A stretch of 64,000 nt of DNA. It comes from GCA-2731375 sp964631725. GTDB lineage: Bacteria; Pseudomonadota; Alphaproteobacteria; GCA-2731375. Each line of letters begins with the position of its first letter. Positions within the stretch are counted from its first letter, which is position 1. The position numbers were made by a program, and so were the translations under genes. The stretch covers positions 26,682-90,681 of the forward strand of contig CAZVYX010000021.1 of the NCBI GenBank assembly GCA_964631725.1. The letters are read 5' to 3'. The notes below the pieces were generated by a model, which saw nothing but the letters and a program-made list of their open reading frames with translations, made no database searches and had not been told where the DNA came from. Shown here one piece after another: positions 1 through 7,868 of the stretch.

Positions 1-342
1 CAAGGTGTGCGGAGTTACCTGGTGACCGTGCTCCGTCGCCTCGGCTACACGGTCCTGGAGGCCAATGACGGCCCGGCGGCGCTGGAGGTCATGGCGGCTT
101 CCGGCCTGATCGACTTGCTGCTGACCGACATGATCATGCCCCGGGGGATGAACGGGCGCGATGTCGCCGCCGCCTTCCACGATCGATATCCGGCTGCCGG
201 GGTGCTGTATTCATCGGGCTACACACGGGAAGTCCTCAACCGGCGCAGCGGGCTCGAGGATGATGCGGCGCTGATGAATAAGCCGTATCAGACCCCGGCC
301 CTGGCCCGGCGGGTGCGTGAGGTCCTGGATGGTCAGGCGTAA
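1..342 (+). CDS. response regulator receiver domain, C-terminal end (5' truncated)
   Basis: The reading frame is open from base 1, so the gene begins before the window. The 113 visible residues are a CheY-like receiver domain: LLLTDMIMP carries the phospho-acceptor Asp, YSSGY supplies the conserved Ser/Thr region, and MNKPY the conserved Lys-Pro. The domain ends directly at the stop codon with no output domain after it. The MNGR and SSGYTR wording is typical of receivers at the C-terminus of hybrid histidine kinases, so this is probably the tail of a hybrid kinase, though a stand-alone receiver is possible. Confidence 0.85.
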   Translation, partial: QGVRSYLVTVLRRLGYTVLEANDGPAALEVMAASGLIDLLLTDMIMPRGMNGRDVAAAFHDRYPAAGVLYSSGYTREVLNRRSGLEDDAALMNKPYQTPALARRVREVLDGQA

Positions 343-355
343 TTAGCCGCCGTCC

Positions 356-371
356 CGAAAGCGGGCTTTCG
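356..371 (+). terminator. possible weak terminator hairpin
   Basis: The inverted repeat CGAAAGC/GCTTTCG lies 14 bp after the receiver-domain stop codon. The stem is short and no T-run follows, so it is a weak candidate. Confidence 0.25.
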
Positions 372-506
372 CGCTAGCCACGGCAAGTGGCGCCATGGCG
401 GATGCAACAAACTTGACCAGCCCTGCTGGTATCGGTTGACGTCATCTGTTATCCGACATTCAATAAGTCTGTTACTGTTCGCTAATGCACTTTTGGGGGA
501 GTGGCG

Positions 507-962
507 ATGGTAAGCGTAAATAGGCGGGACTTGTTTACGGCTCTACTGGTCGGCGGCATTGTTGCTTTGGACGGTGGCCGTGTCGTATCAGCCTTGGATG
601 GCGAGCAGATCCGATTTGAAATGCGCGTGCCGACCGTGCATCGCGAGACCGTCGAGTCATCCCTGACTTACCAAGGGACCATACATGAGGAACAGGACAC
701 CAAGGGCTTGCCGTTGGTCTTCATCTTTGCCGGCGCGGTCTTGATCCCATATCTCGCGAACGCGCTGATATCGCTTCGTGACAAGATCGAACGCGGCGGC
801 GTCGTAATTGACGCACGCGATACCACCGTCAAAATTCAGATCGACAAGGCTCTGAATAGAGGCGTCATGGTTGTCGTCACGAATGATGGGGTGGAGATCC
901 GCGAAAAGGATGATTTACCCACGGTAAAAGACCTAATTGAATTTATCAAAGCAGCGCTATGA
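507..962 (+). CDS. small membrane protein of unknown function, upstream of caspase-UgpB fusion
   Basis: About 151 residues. I chose the ATG at 507 because a GGGGGAG ribosome-binding sequence sits at 494-500; a GTG at 501 is in frame but lies too close to it. The protein starts with a charged RRD followed by a hydrophobic stretch (about residues 7-25, signal anchor or signal peptide), has a second hydrophobic segment near residue 75 (VFIFAGAVLIPYL), then a mixed alpha/beta C-terminal domain of about 65 residues. No family is recognised. It ends 29 bp before the caspase-UgpB fusion on the same strand, so the two are probably co-transcribed and may work together. Base composition is less GC-rich than in most of the window. 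Confidence 0.65.
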   Translation: MVSVNRRDLFTALLVGGIVALDGGRVVSALDGEQIRFEMRVPTVHRETVESSLTYQGTIHEEQDTKGLPLVFIFAGAVLIPYLANALISLRDKIERGGVVIDARDTTVKIQIDKALNRGVMVVVTNDGVEIREKDDLPTVKDLIEFIKAAL

Positions 963-991
963 AGACCTGTTGAAGGGGAGAATGGGGGCCG

Positions 992-3103
992 ATGGCGCAT
1001 CGTGGAAGCCATTGTCTAATTCGCTGGGCGGCATTTGTGCTACTGGCTGGCAGCCTATTCCTGACACAGGTCTCGGAAGCATCGGCGGCGCGGAGAATTG
1101 CGCTCGTCATAGGCAATGGCGGTTACGATAAGCGGGCGCTGAAGAACCCGACAAGAGATGTTGATCTGATGGAGAAAACCCTCATCAGCCTGGGCTTCAA
1201 GGTGTCCAAGTACAAGAACCTAAATCAGAAACAAATGAAGCGGAGAATCCGCGATTTCGGCGAACAGCTCAACAATGACACCGTCGCCCTGTTTTACTAC
1301 TCGGGACATGGGATGCAGGTGGAGGGCCAAAATTATCTAATTCCCATCGACGCCGAAATAAACAAAGAAAGCGACGTGGATATTGAATCGGTCAGGGCGG
1401 AGAGCATCGCGGCACAAATGGACCTGGCCCGCGGCAAGGTCAATATCATCATACTGGATGCCTGCCGCAACAACCCGCTTGAGAGGAGTTTTCGAAGAGG
1501 CGGCACCAGAGGTTTGGCGGGATTGCGGGCGGCGGAAGGCACGATCGTCGCTTATTCCACAACGCCCGGGCAAACCGCGGATGATGGCGATGGAAACTAC
1601 AGTCCGTACACCGAAGCCTTGGTGGCGGAAATGGTCAAACCAGGCCTACCGATCGAGCTTATGTTCAAGGGCGTGCGCAAGGCTGTCAAAGCCGCAACCA
1701 AGGGCGTCCAGATACCTTGGGAAAATTCATCACTAACTGAAAATTTCACCTTTCAAAACGCCGCCGCGCCAGTGATGGCGAATGTCCTGCCGAGGAATAT
1801 CGCTGCGCCGAATGTTGCGAAACCGGTAGTTGGCTCTTATCCCCGCAGGAAGCCTGGCACCGTCAGCAAGATCCAATGGTGGCATGCCATGGCCGGCATT
1901 AATGGCGAGCGCGTCAATAGGATCGCCCGGGACTTCAATGCGGCACAATCCGACTATGAGATTGTGCCCGTCTTCAAGGGTAATTACGGCAAGACAATGA
2001 GCGCCGCCATCGCAGCCTTCCGGGCCAGGAAACAGCCGCATATCGTGCAGGTGTTTGAGGTCGGAACAGCGACCATGATGGCCGCGCGCGGCGCCGTATA
2101 TGCGATTGAAGATCTGATGAGGGACAATGGCCTGCCGTTCGACAAGTCCATCTACCTGCCGGCCGTAATCTCGTATTACCAGCGGCCGAACGGCGATTTG
2201 CTTTCAATGCCCTTTAACAGCTCGACGCCCGTTCTCTGGTACAACCGCGACGCCTTTCGGAAAGCCGGCCTGAACCCGGACGCACCGCCGAAGACTTGGG
2301 AAGAGATCGCATCGGTATCGAAAAGGCTACTGGGGGCTGGCATGAAATGCGGGTTTTCCTTTGGTTGGCAGTCCTGGGTCATGTTGGAAAACTTCTCCGC
2401 CTGGCACAATATTCCCTTCGCCACCCTGGCCAACGGACTTCAAGGCCCGGGCACCGAGTTGACCTTCAATAATGCCGGGGTCGCCGCCATGTTTCGGCAA
2501 ATTGCCGCTTGGAGAATGAGCGGGATCTTCCAATATGGCGGCCGGCGCGGTGAGAGCCTGCCGAAGTTCACCAAGGGTGCATGCGGCATGTGGTTGAATT
2601 CGTCCTCCTATTACGGAACCATCAAGAAGCAGGCGAAGTTCGATTTTGGCCAGGGCATGCTGCCCCTGAACACAAAGCTGGCCTTCACACCGCAAAATTC
2701 AATCATTGGCGGCGCCACCCTTTGGGTGCTTAAGGGCCACGACGACTGGGACTATAGGGGTGTCGGCCAGTTCATGAATTTCCTTTCCTCACCCAAGGTT
2801 CAGGCCTGGTGGCATCAGGAAACAGGCTATGTGCCGATCACCGTCCCGGCTTATGAATTGAGCAAGCGCCAGGGTTTTTATAAGCGTAATCCAGGTACGG
2901 ACATGGCGATCAGACAGCTTCGCCTGAACAAGCCGACGCTGAATTCCATGGGCTTGCGGTTTGGCGACTTTGCCAAAATCCGCGTCATCATCAACGAAGA
3001 GATGGAAGCGATCTGGGCCGGCAGGAAATCCGCCAGAAAAGCTTTGGATGATGCCGCCAGGCGCGGCAATATATTGCTGCGGAAGTTCGAACGGGCGAAT
3101 TGA
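992..3103 (+). CDS. secreted caspase-like protease fused to UgpB-type solute-binding domain
   Basis: A 703-residue two-domain protein. Residues 1-33 form a signal peptide (hydrophobic core WAAFVLLAG, then ASAA). Residues 35-255 are a caspase-like (peptidase C14/metacaspase) domain: ALVIGNGGY start, catalytic His106 in YYSGHG and Cys158 in LDACRNNP. Residues about 290-703 match the glycerol-3-phosphate-binding protein UgpB over its whole length, including KGNY, EVGTATMM, FNSSTPVL, SGWQ-like GWQ, IGGATLWV, TGYVPIT and IRVI, where known UgpB ligand contacts lie (Tyr332, Glu356, Ser near 411, Gly574, Tyr613, Arg664). Each half is a known family; the fusion is what is odd. No Ugp permease or ATPase genes are adjacent, so a sensing rather than transport role is inferred: a periplasmic protease gated by a glycerol-phosphate-like ligand. 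Codon use is less GC-biased than in neighbours, suggesting transfer. Confidence 0.9.
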   Translation: MAHRGSHCLIRWAAFVLLAGSLFLTQVSEASAARRIALVIGNGGYDKRALKNPTRDVDLMEKTLISLGFKVSKYKNLNQKQMKRRIRDFGEQLNNDTVALFYYSGHGMQVEGQNYLIPIDAEINKESDVDIESVRAESIAAQMDLARGKVNIIILDACRNNPLERSFRRGGTRGLAGLRAAEGTIVAYSTTPGQTADDGDGNYSPYTEALVAEMVKPGLPIELMFKGVRKAVKAATKGVQIPWENSSLTENFTFQNAAAPVMANVLPRNIAAPNVAKPVVGSYPRRKPGTVSKIQWWHAMAGINGERVNRIARDFNAAQSDYEIVPVFKGNYGKTMSAAIAAFRARKQPHIVQVFEVGTATMMAARGAVYAIEDLMRDNGLPFDKSIYLPAVISYYQRPNGDLLSMPFNSSTPVLWYNRDAFRKAGLNPDAPPKTWEEIASVSKRLLGAGMKCGFSFGWQSWVMLENFSAWHNIPFATLANGLQGPGTELTFNNAGVAAMFRQIAAWRMSGIFQYGGRRGESLPKFTKGACGMWLNSSSYYGTIKKQAKFDFGQGMLPLNTKLAFTPQNSIIGGATLWVLKGHDDWDYRGVGQFMNFLSSPKVQAWWHQETGYVPITVPAYELSKRQGFYKRNPGTDMAIRQLRLNKPTLNSMGLRFGDFAKIRVIINEEMEAIWAGRKSARKALDDAARRGNILLRKFERAN

Positions 3104-3215
3104 AGGTGGCCGGACTTCCGCCTAGCCTATTTCTTTTGGATAATGAACCGCGTATCGACGGCAACTGTACAGGCAGCTTGACCAATCGCCCACGGGGGAC
3201 CTGCTGTCCGGGGTA

Positions 3216-3437
3216 TCAATAATGCGGCGGCGGTTGATCATCGGGCGCGCGGGGTTCGACATCGTCTTCCACCCGTCCCAGGCGGGCCCGCAGTTCGGCG
3301 ACGACCCGCCGCAGGGCCTCGATCTCGGTCCATTGCCGGTTCACCATCTCGGACAGATCCTCAATGGTGCCATCCTGATGGGCGCTATGGCTTTCCAAGG
3401 CCGTCAGACGCCCTTGCAGGTCATCGATTTCGCTCAT
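3216..3437 (-). CDS. slyX: SlyX family protein
   Basis: A 73-residue coiled-coil protein with the SlyX pattern: an N-terminal LQGRLTALE heptad region, a long helix, and the diagnostic PPPHY C-terminus. The biochemical function of SlyX is unknown. Its ATG overlaps the stop of the SDR gene upstream (ATGA, 3434-3437), which points to translational coupling with that gene. Confidence 0.88.
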   Translation of the reverse strand: MSEIDDLQGRLTALESHSAHQDGTIEDLSEMVNRQWTEIEALRRVVAELRARLGRVEDDVEPRAPDDQPPPHY

Positions 3438-4228
3438 GAGCCCACCTTCGTGGTTAGGCCGCCATCCACGGGAATGACCGCGCCGGTGATATAGGCCGCG
3501 GCGTCCGAGGCCAGGAACAGGGCCGCATTGGCGGCGTCCCAGGCATCGCCCATGCGGCCGAGGCGCGGCAGTTCGGTACGCTGGCGGCGGATTTCGTCAT
3601 GGGCCAGGCCGGAGGTCCGGTGATACATCTCGATCGCCGTCGGCGTGTCCAAGAGGCCCAGCATCAGGACATTGCAGCGGATATTATGGGGCCCGTTCTC
3701 GAACGCCAGCCAGCGGCAGAATTCCTCCAGGCCCGATTTCGCCGCCTTGTAGGCGATCAGCGGCAGGGAGGCAACGGATGCGACGGAGCTGGTATGGGTG
3801 ATACAGCCCGACCGCTGCGCCCGCATGATGGGCAACACTTGCTTCGACAGCAGCATTGGCCCGGTCAGGTTCATATCCAGGCATTGTTGCCAGGTTTGCA
3901 AATCGATCTCCGCCGTATCCCCCTCCACAGTGCCGGCGCCAACGTTGTTGTGCAGGATATCGATCCGGCCAAAGGCCTCCCGGGTCGCGGCCATGAGGTT
4001 GCGGCAATCATCTTCCCTGGTGATGTCGGCCAGCATGCATTCCACCGCAAAGCCCTCCGCCCGGACCAACCGCGCGGTCTCATCCATGGACGGGCTGGAG
4101 CGGTTGGCCAACATCAGCCTGGCCCCTTCGCGGGCAAAGGCCAAGGCCGTCGCCCGGCCATTGCCCATGCCGGCGGCCTCGCTTTGGCCGGCGCCGGTGA
4201 TGATCGCGACCTTGTCCTTCAAGCGCAT
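3434..4228 (-). CDS. SDR family NAD(P)-dependent oxidoreductase
   Basis: A 264-residue short-chain dehydrogenase/reductase. The start at 4228 (MRLKDKVAIITGAG) is preferred over the longer frame from 4321 because the Rossmann fold starts right there and GCAGAGG precedes the ATG. Visible motifs are TGAG plus GNGRATAL for cofactor binding, NNVG, the catalytic Ser in THTSSVAS, YKAAKSG (the Tyr-x-x-x-Lys pair) and a C-terminal ITGAVIPVDGGLT. It is cytoplasmic; the substrate cannot be read from sequence. It is divergent from the PhyH oxygenase at 4336 across 107 bp, and coupled to slyX downstream. Confidence 0.92.
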   Translation of the reverse strand: MRLKDKVAIITGAGQSEAAGMGNGRATALAFAREGARLMLANRSSPSMDETARLVRAEGFAVECMLADITREDDCRNLMAATREAFGRIDILHNNVGAGTVEGDTAEIDLQTWQQCLDMNLTGPMLLSKQVLPIMRAQRSGCITHTSSVASVASLPLIAYKAAKSGLEEFCRWLAFENGPHNIRCNVLMLGLLDTPTAIEMYHRTSGLAHDEIRRQRTELPRLGRMGDAWDAANAALFLASDAAAYITGAVIPVDGGLTTKVGS

Positions 4229-4335
4229 GGCAAGCCTCTGCAATTGCGGTGCATTATTTGTCGTACCAATGGGCCCTGGACGCAAGCCGTGACTTCGGTG
4301 ATAAATGATCGCACGCGGCATGGGGGTCTATCGAG

Positions 4336-5232
4336 ATGACTGAAACCGGCAAAATCCTTACACAAGCGCAGCAGGATCAGTTCTGGCGCGAGGGCTTTCT
4401 GGTCATGGACGGGGCGGTGGACGAGACCACCCTGGCAAGGCTGCGTCGGCAGATGGATGACTGGGGCGAGGAAAGCCGGGCGCACAGTGAACCCTATGGC
4501 CCGCCCACCGTCGATGGCCGGCCGCGCTTCGACATGGGGGAGGAGCACACGCCGGTAACGCCGGCCCTGCGGCGGATCAACAATCCGGCCGAAGTCTCGG
4601 ACGATTTCCACGCCGTCATGACCGACGCCCCCATGGTCGACATGGTCGCCGACCTGATCGGGCCGGACGTGAAATACCATCACTGCAAGATCAATTCGAA
4701 ACTGCCCGGCAGCAAGACCGTGGTGCGCTATCACCAGGATTTTCCCTACACGCCCCATACCAACGACGACGTCATCACGGCATTGCTGTTGCTGGATGAC
4801 GTGGACGAGGAGAACGGCTGCCTGATGGTGGTGCCGGGCACCCACCGGGGCACCATCGACAGCCTGTTTCAGGATGGCGCCTTTACCGGCATGGTCGCGC
4901 CGGCGTTGGAGCGTGACTATATGGCCCGCCAGGTGCCGATCGAGGGCAAGGCCGGGGCGGTCTGCCTGATGCATACCCGCCTGCAACATGGCAGCGAGTC
5001 CAACCGCTCCGACGACCGGCGCCGGGCCATCTATATCTGCGTTTACAGTGCGGCGGACGCCATACCCATCGCCCGCAATCCCATGCCGTCGGCCCTGGAA
5101 GGCACCATCGTGCGGGGCCGGGAAAGCCGCACCGCCCGCATGATCCCGTTGCAGGTGGAATTGCCGCAGCAGCCCAAGTCGGCCTCTTTCTTCACGGTGA
5201 TCGGGCAGAAATCCGCCAGTACGGGTGATTAG
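4336..5232 (+). CDS. phytanoyl-CoA dioxygenase (PhyH) family protein
   Basis: A 298-residue Fe(II)/2-oxoglutarate oxygenase of the PhyH family. Metal ligands are His133 and Asp135 (YHQD) and the distal His218 (LQHGS); the 2-oxoglutarate-binding Arg is in the DDRRR run near 228. MVVPGTH is the usual family signature. PhyH proteins hydroxylate small carboxylic or phosphonate substrates; the actual substrate is unknown. The stop codon overlaps the stop of the convergent gene at 5229, and the gene is divergent from an SDR, a pairing that suggests a catabolic unit oxidising the same compound. Confidence 0.88.
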   Translation: MTETGKILTQAQQDQFWREGFLVMDGAVDETTLARLRRQMDDWGEESRAHSEPYGPPTVDGRPRFDMGEEHTPVTPALRRINNPAEVSDDFHAVMTDAPMVDMVADLIGPDVKYHHCKINSKLPGSKTVVRYHQDFPYTPHTNDDVITALLLLDDVDEENGCLMVVPGTHRGTIDSLFQDGAFTGMVAPALERDYMARQVPIEGKAGAVCLMHTRLQHGSESNRSDDRRRAIYICVYSAADAIPIARNPMPSALEGTIVRGRESRTARMIPLQVELPQQPKSASFFTVIGQKSASTGD

Positions 5233-5558
5233 CGCTTTTCGAACACCTGGGTGCGGGCGGTGATCTTGTCGGTGAACTGATACCAGCCGCGCATTTCGAT
5301 GAATTCCGGCGTCTCCAAGGCTTCCGGCCCGCTGAGCTCATAGATCGCCATATAGGCCCTGGCGGACGACGTCGATTTTTCACCATCGCTGGTCAGACTG
5401 GCATCGCCCACGGAGGCATAGCGGTTGCCCGTCAGGACACCGGGGCAGGCCAGGGCATCGGGCAGGTGTTCCTCGTCGTACCATTTGTTCCAGGCGGCCT
5501 CGACCGCCGGATCGATTTCGGCCTGAACGATCAACAGATATTTCGGTGCTTCAGACAT
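5229..5558 (-). CDS. small EthD/DUF4286-like protein
   Basis: A 109-residue protein with the ferredoxin-like alpha/beta pattern of dimeric alpha-beta-barrel proteins: YLLIVQAEI first strand, then WNKWYDEEHLPD, the WY-x-x-EH-x-PD signature common in EthD and DUF4286 proteins, and a later YMAIYEL strand. Such proteins often accompany degradation pathways but the reaction here is unknown. It converges on the PhyH oxygenase with overlapping stop codons. Confidence 0.7.
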   Translation of the reverse strand: MSEAPKYLLIVQAEIDPAVEAAWNKWYDEEHLPDALACPGVLTGNRYASVGDASLTSDGEKSTSSARAYMAIYELSGPEALETPEFIEMRGWYQFTDKITARTQVFEKR

Positions 5559-5660
5559 GACCCCTCACATTTCCAAAACCTGTCCGGCAATGCTAGGGCA
5601 TCTCCGCCTCGATTGAAATCGTCCCGACGGCAAGCCGGCTATGCCTGCGCTGGGAGGGGT

Positions 5661-6446
5661 TTATTGTCTGGTGGATATTCGCGACGGCGGCACCCCCATC
5701 ACCTTCCCAAAGGCGGCGGAGAAGGCGCTGGCACTTCGATAGCCATGCTGCCGCGCCACGCGGGAAATTGGCTCGCTGCGGGACAGCGCCTCAAGGGCGT
5801 TGTGAAAGCGGATCCGCTGGCGCCAGTGATTGAAGCTCATGCCCAGATCACGGGCGAACAGACGGGCCAGCGTACGTGATGACGCACCGGCAACACCGGC
5901 CCATGCCTCCAGGCTGCGGCGGTCCGAGGGGTCGGCGAGCAATTCGGCGCATAGGCGCTGCAATCTCGCATCCCTTGGCAGCGGGACATTCAGCGATAAC
6001 TCCCGCGCCCGGCTGATTTCCAGTTCGATCATTTGCGCGATCAGACTACCCCGGCTGTCCGGATCATAGACCACCGGCTCCTCGCTGAGAGCCAGGATCA
6101 ATTCGCGCAACAGGCTGGAGACGGCGATCACGGAAAGAGCGCGGAAGGAATCGTCACTCACCCCGGTGTCGATATACAGGGTCCGCATTTCGACACTGCC
6201 GTGCATGCTGACGGAATGATGCGTACCGGCGGGAATGTAAACCGCACTGTCCCGTGGCACGATCCAGGCCTCCTGCTCTGTACGCAACCGCATTATCCCA
6301 ACCGTCGCATAGAGCAGTTGATCGCGCTGGTGTTCGTGCCATGGTATGACAAAACTGTCGGTGAAGTCCTTCGACATCACGCTGACGGTCTGGGGCAGGT
6401 GCTGATAATCATCTGGGTCGGTGCTGCGTTTTGCCGGTATCGCCAT
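5661..6446 (-). CDS. AraC family transcriptional regulator
   Basis: About 261 residues if started at 6446 (MAIPAKRS); the frame stays open to 6593, but the extra residues look non-homologous and would run into the facing MFS gene. The N-terminal part is a cupin-type sensor domain (FVIPWHEHQRDQLLYA, IPAGTHHSV), and the C-terminal part is a double helix-turn-helix AraC domain (SSRTLARLFARDLGMSF, then ISRVARQHGYRSASAFSAAF). This layout is that of small-ligand-responsive AraC activators or repressors. It is divergent from the MFS transporter at 6594 and probably controls it. Confidence 0.88.
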   Translation of the reverse strand: MAIPAKRSTDPDDYQHLPQTVSVMSKDFTDSFVIPWHEHQRDQLLYATVGIMRLRTEQEAWIVPRDSAVYIPAGTHHSVSMHGSVEMRTLYIDTGVSDDSFRALSVIAVSSLLRELILALSEEPVVYDPDSRGSLIAQMIELEISRARELSLNVPLPRDARLQRLCAELLADPSDRRSLEAWAGVAGASSRTLARLFARDLGMSFNHWRQRIRFHNALEALSRSEPISRVARQHGYRSASAFSAAFGKVMGVPPSRISTRQ

Positions 6447-6593
6447 GATTGCCAGGCTTTCGATTGGAATGAGATTTTTGGCGCAAACTCGACGAAATTT
6501 GGCATGACATCGCATTCCAGACAAGCGTAACCTGTCTTTGTGTTTACGGCGGTATTCGAAAAGGTCCGCGATCAAAATGGGGGTCAGAGGCAC
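6447..6593. promoter_or_regulatory. divergent promoter region between araC-type regulator and MFS gene
   Basis: A 147-bp spacer between two divergently transcribed genes must hold both promoters and, by the usual logic of such pairs, the regulator's operator. I could not identify a clear operator by eye. An AGAGG ribosome-binding site precedes the MFS start at 6594. Confidence 0.45.
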
Positions 6594-7856
6594 ATGAACC
6601 GGGATCGATCGTATTTTTTGTTGCTAAACATCGGCCATTTCCTCGACCATCTGTTCACCCTGATTTTTGCAACGATCGCGGCATTGGTGTTGTACCGGGA
6701 ATGGGGAATTGGCTACGCCGCGCTTTTGGCCTATGCGACGCCCGGGTTTTTCGCCTTCGGCCTGTTTTCCCTGCCGGCCGGCTGGCTGGCCGACAAGTGG
6801 AGCCGCGACGGCATGATGTGCGTGTTTTTCATCGGCATCGGCCTCACTGCAATCGCCACCAGCTTCGCTCAAACGCCATTGCAGATTGGCATCGGATTGT
6901 TCGTGATCGGCATGTTCGCGGCGATCTACCATCCCGTAGGCCTCGCCATTGTCACCATGAAATGGCGCAATACGGGCATGCGGATCGCGGCCAACGGGGT
7001 TTGGGGCAATCTCGGCGTTGCCTCCGCCGCGCTGATTACCGGATACCTGATCGACCATGGCGGCTGGCGCATGGCGTTCATTCTGCCGGGCGTCTTTTCC
7101 ATTGTCATGGGACTGGTCTACATGACGCTGCGGTGGCGCAGCATTCACGCCGACGGAAACGCCGCGAAAGGCGCGGCCGACGAAGTGGCGGCACCCCCCT
7201 CGCCATCCTATCGCGCGCTGTTGATACGGGTCTCGACGATCGTCTTCCTGACGACGGCGGTGTCCTCGATTGTCTTTCAATCAACCACCTTCGCCCTGCC
7301 GAAAATTTTCGATGAGCGACTGCAGGGACTGGCCGCCGATCTGGCCGCCTGGATTGACGGCGTGGGCGGTTCCGGCCAGGAAGATATTGCAACGGTAATC
7401 GGATCCCTGGCCTTCATCGTATTCGCCGTGGCATCAATGGCGCAGCTTGTGGTCGGCAGCATGCTCGACCGCTTTGGCCCCAGGCGCGTATTCATGACGG
7501 TCGCGATCATCCAGTTGGTCTTCTTCTCGGCCATGCCCGGCCTGACGGACGGCGTTGCCCTGGCGGTCGCCCTGGGTTTCATGCTTGGCGCCTTTGGCCA
7601 GATCCCCATCAACGATTTCATGATCGGCAAGACCGCCAGCGGCGCCTATCGGGCCCGCATTTACGGCGTCCGCTACGTGGTAAGTTTTACCGCCCTGGCG
7701 GTGTCCCTGCCATTGATCGCCTTCGTCTATCAGAACTGGGGCTTTGACACCCTGTTTCGCATCCTTGCCGGTGCCGCCGTGGTTATTCTGGCCGCCGTGG
7801 CAATGTTGCCGAAGCAACTGCCAACGCCGGAGACCGCGCCGGCGGCGGCTGAATAG
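6594..7856 (+). CDS. MFS transporter, fosmidomycin-resistance-like
   Basis: A 420-residue major facilitator with about 12 membrane segments. I start at 6594 (MNRDRSYF) because TCAGAGGCAC precedes it; the open frame from 6540 adds a charged, unlikely leader. The GHFLDH opening, PAGWLADKW loop (equivalent of the MFS A-motif) and FAAIYHPVGLA resemble the Fsr/fosmidomycin-resistance branch. Substrate unknown; efflux is the likelier direction. It is divergent from the AraC regulator and converges on clpA with a 12-bp gap. Confidence 0.87.
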   Translation: MNRDRSYFLLLNIGHFLDHLFTLIFATIAALVLYREWGIGYAALLAYATPGFFAFGLFSLPAGWLADKWSRDGMMCVFFIGIGLTAIATSFAQTPLQIGIGLFVIGMFAAIYHPVGLAIVTMKWRNTGMRIAANGVWGNLGVASAALITGYLIDHGGWRMAFILPGVFSIVMGLVYMTLRWRSIHADGNAAKGAADEVAAPPSPSYRALLIRVSTIVFLTTAVSSIVFQSTTFALPKIFDERLQGLAADLAAWIDGVGGSGQEDIATVIGSLAFIVFAVASMAQLVVGSMLDRFGPRRVFMTVAIIQLVFFSAMPGLTDGVALAVALGFMLGAFGQIPINDFMIGKTASGAYRARIYGVRYVVSFTALAVSLPLIAFVYQNWGFDTLFRILAGAAVVILAAVAMLPKQLPTPETAPAAAE

Positions 7857-7868
7857 AGGCGCTGCCGG

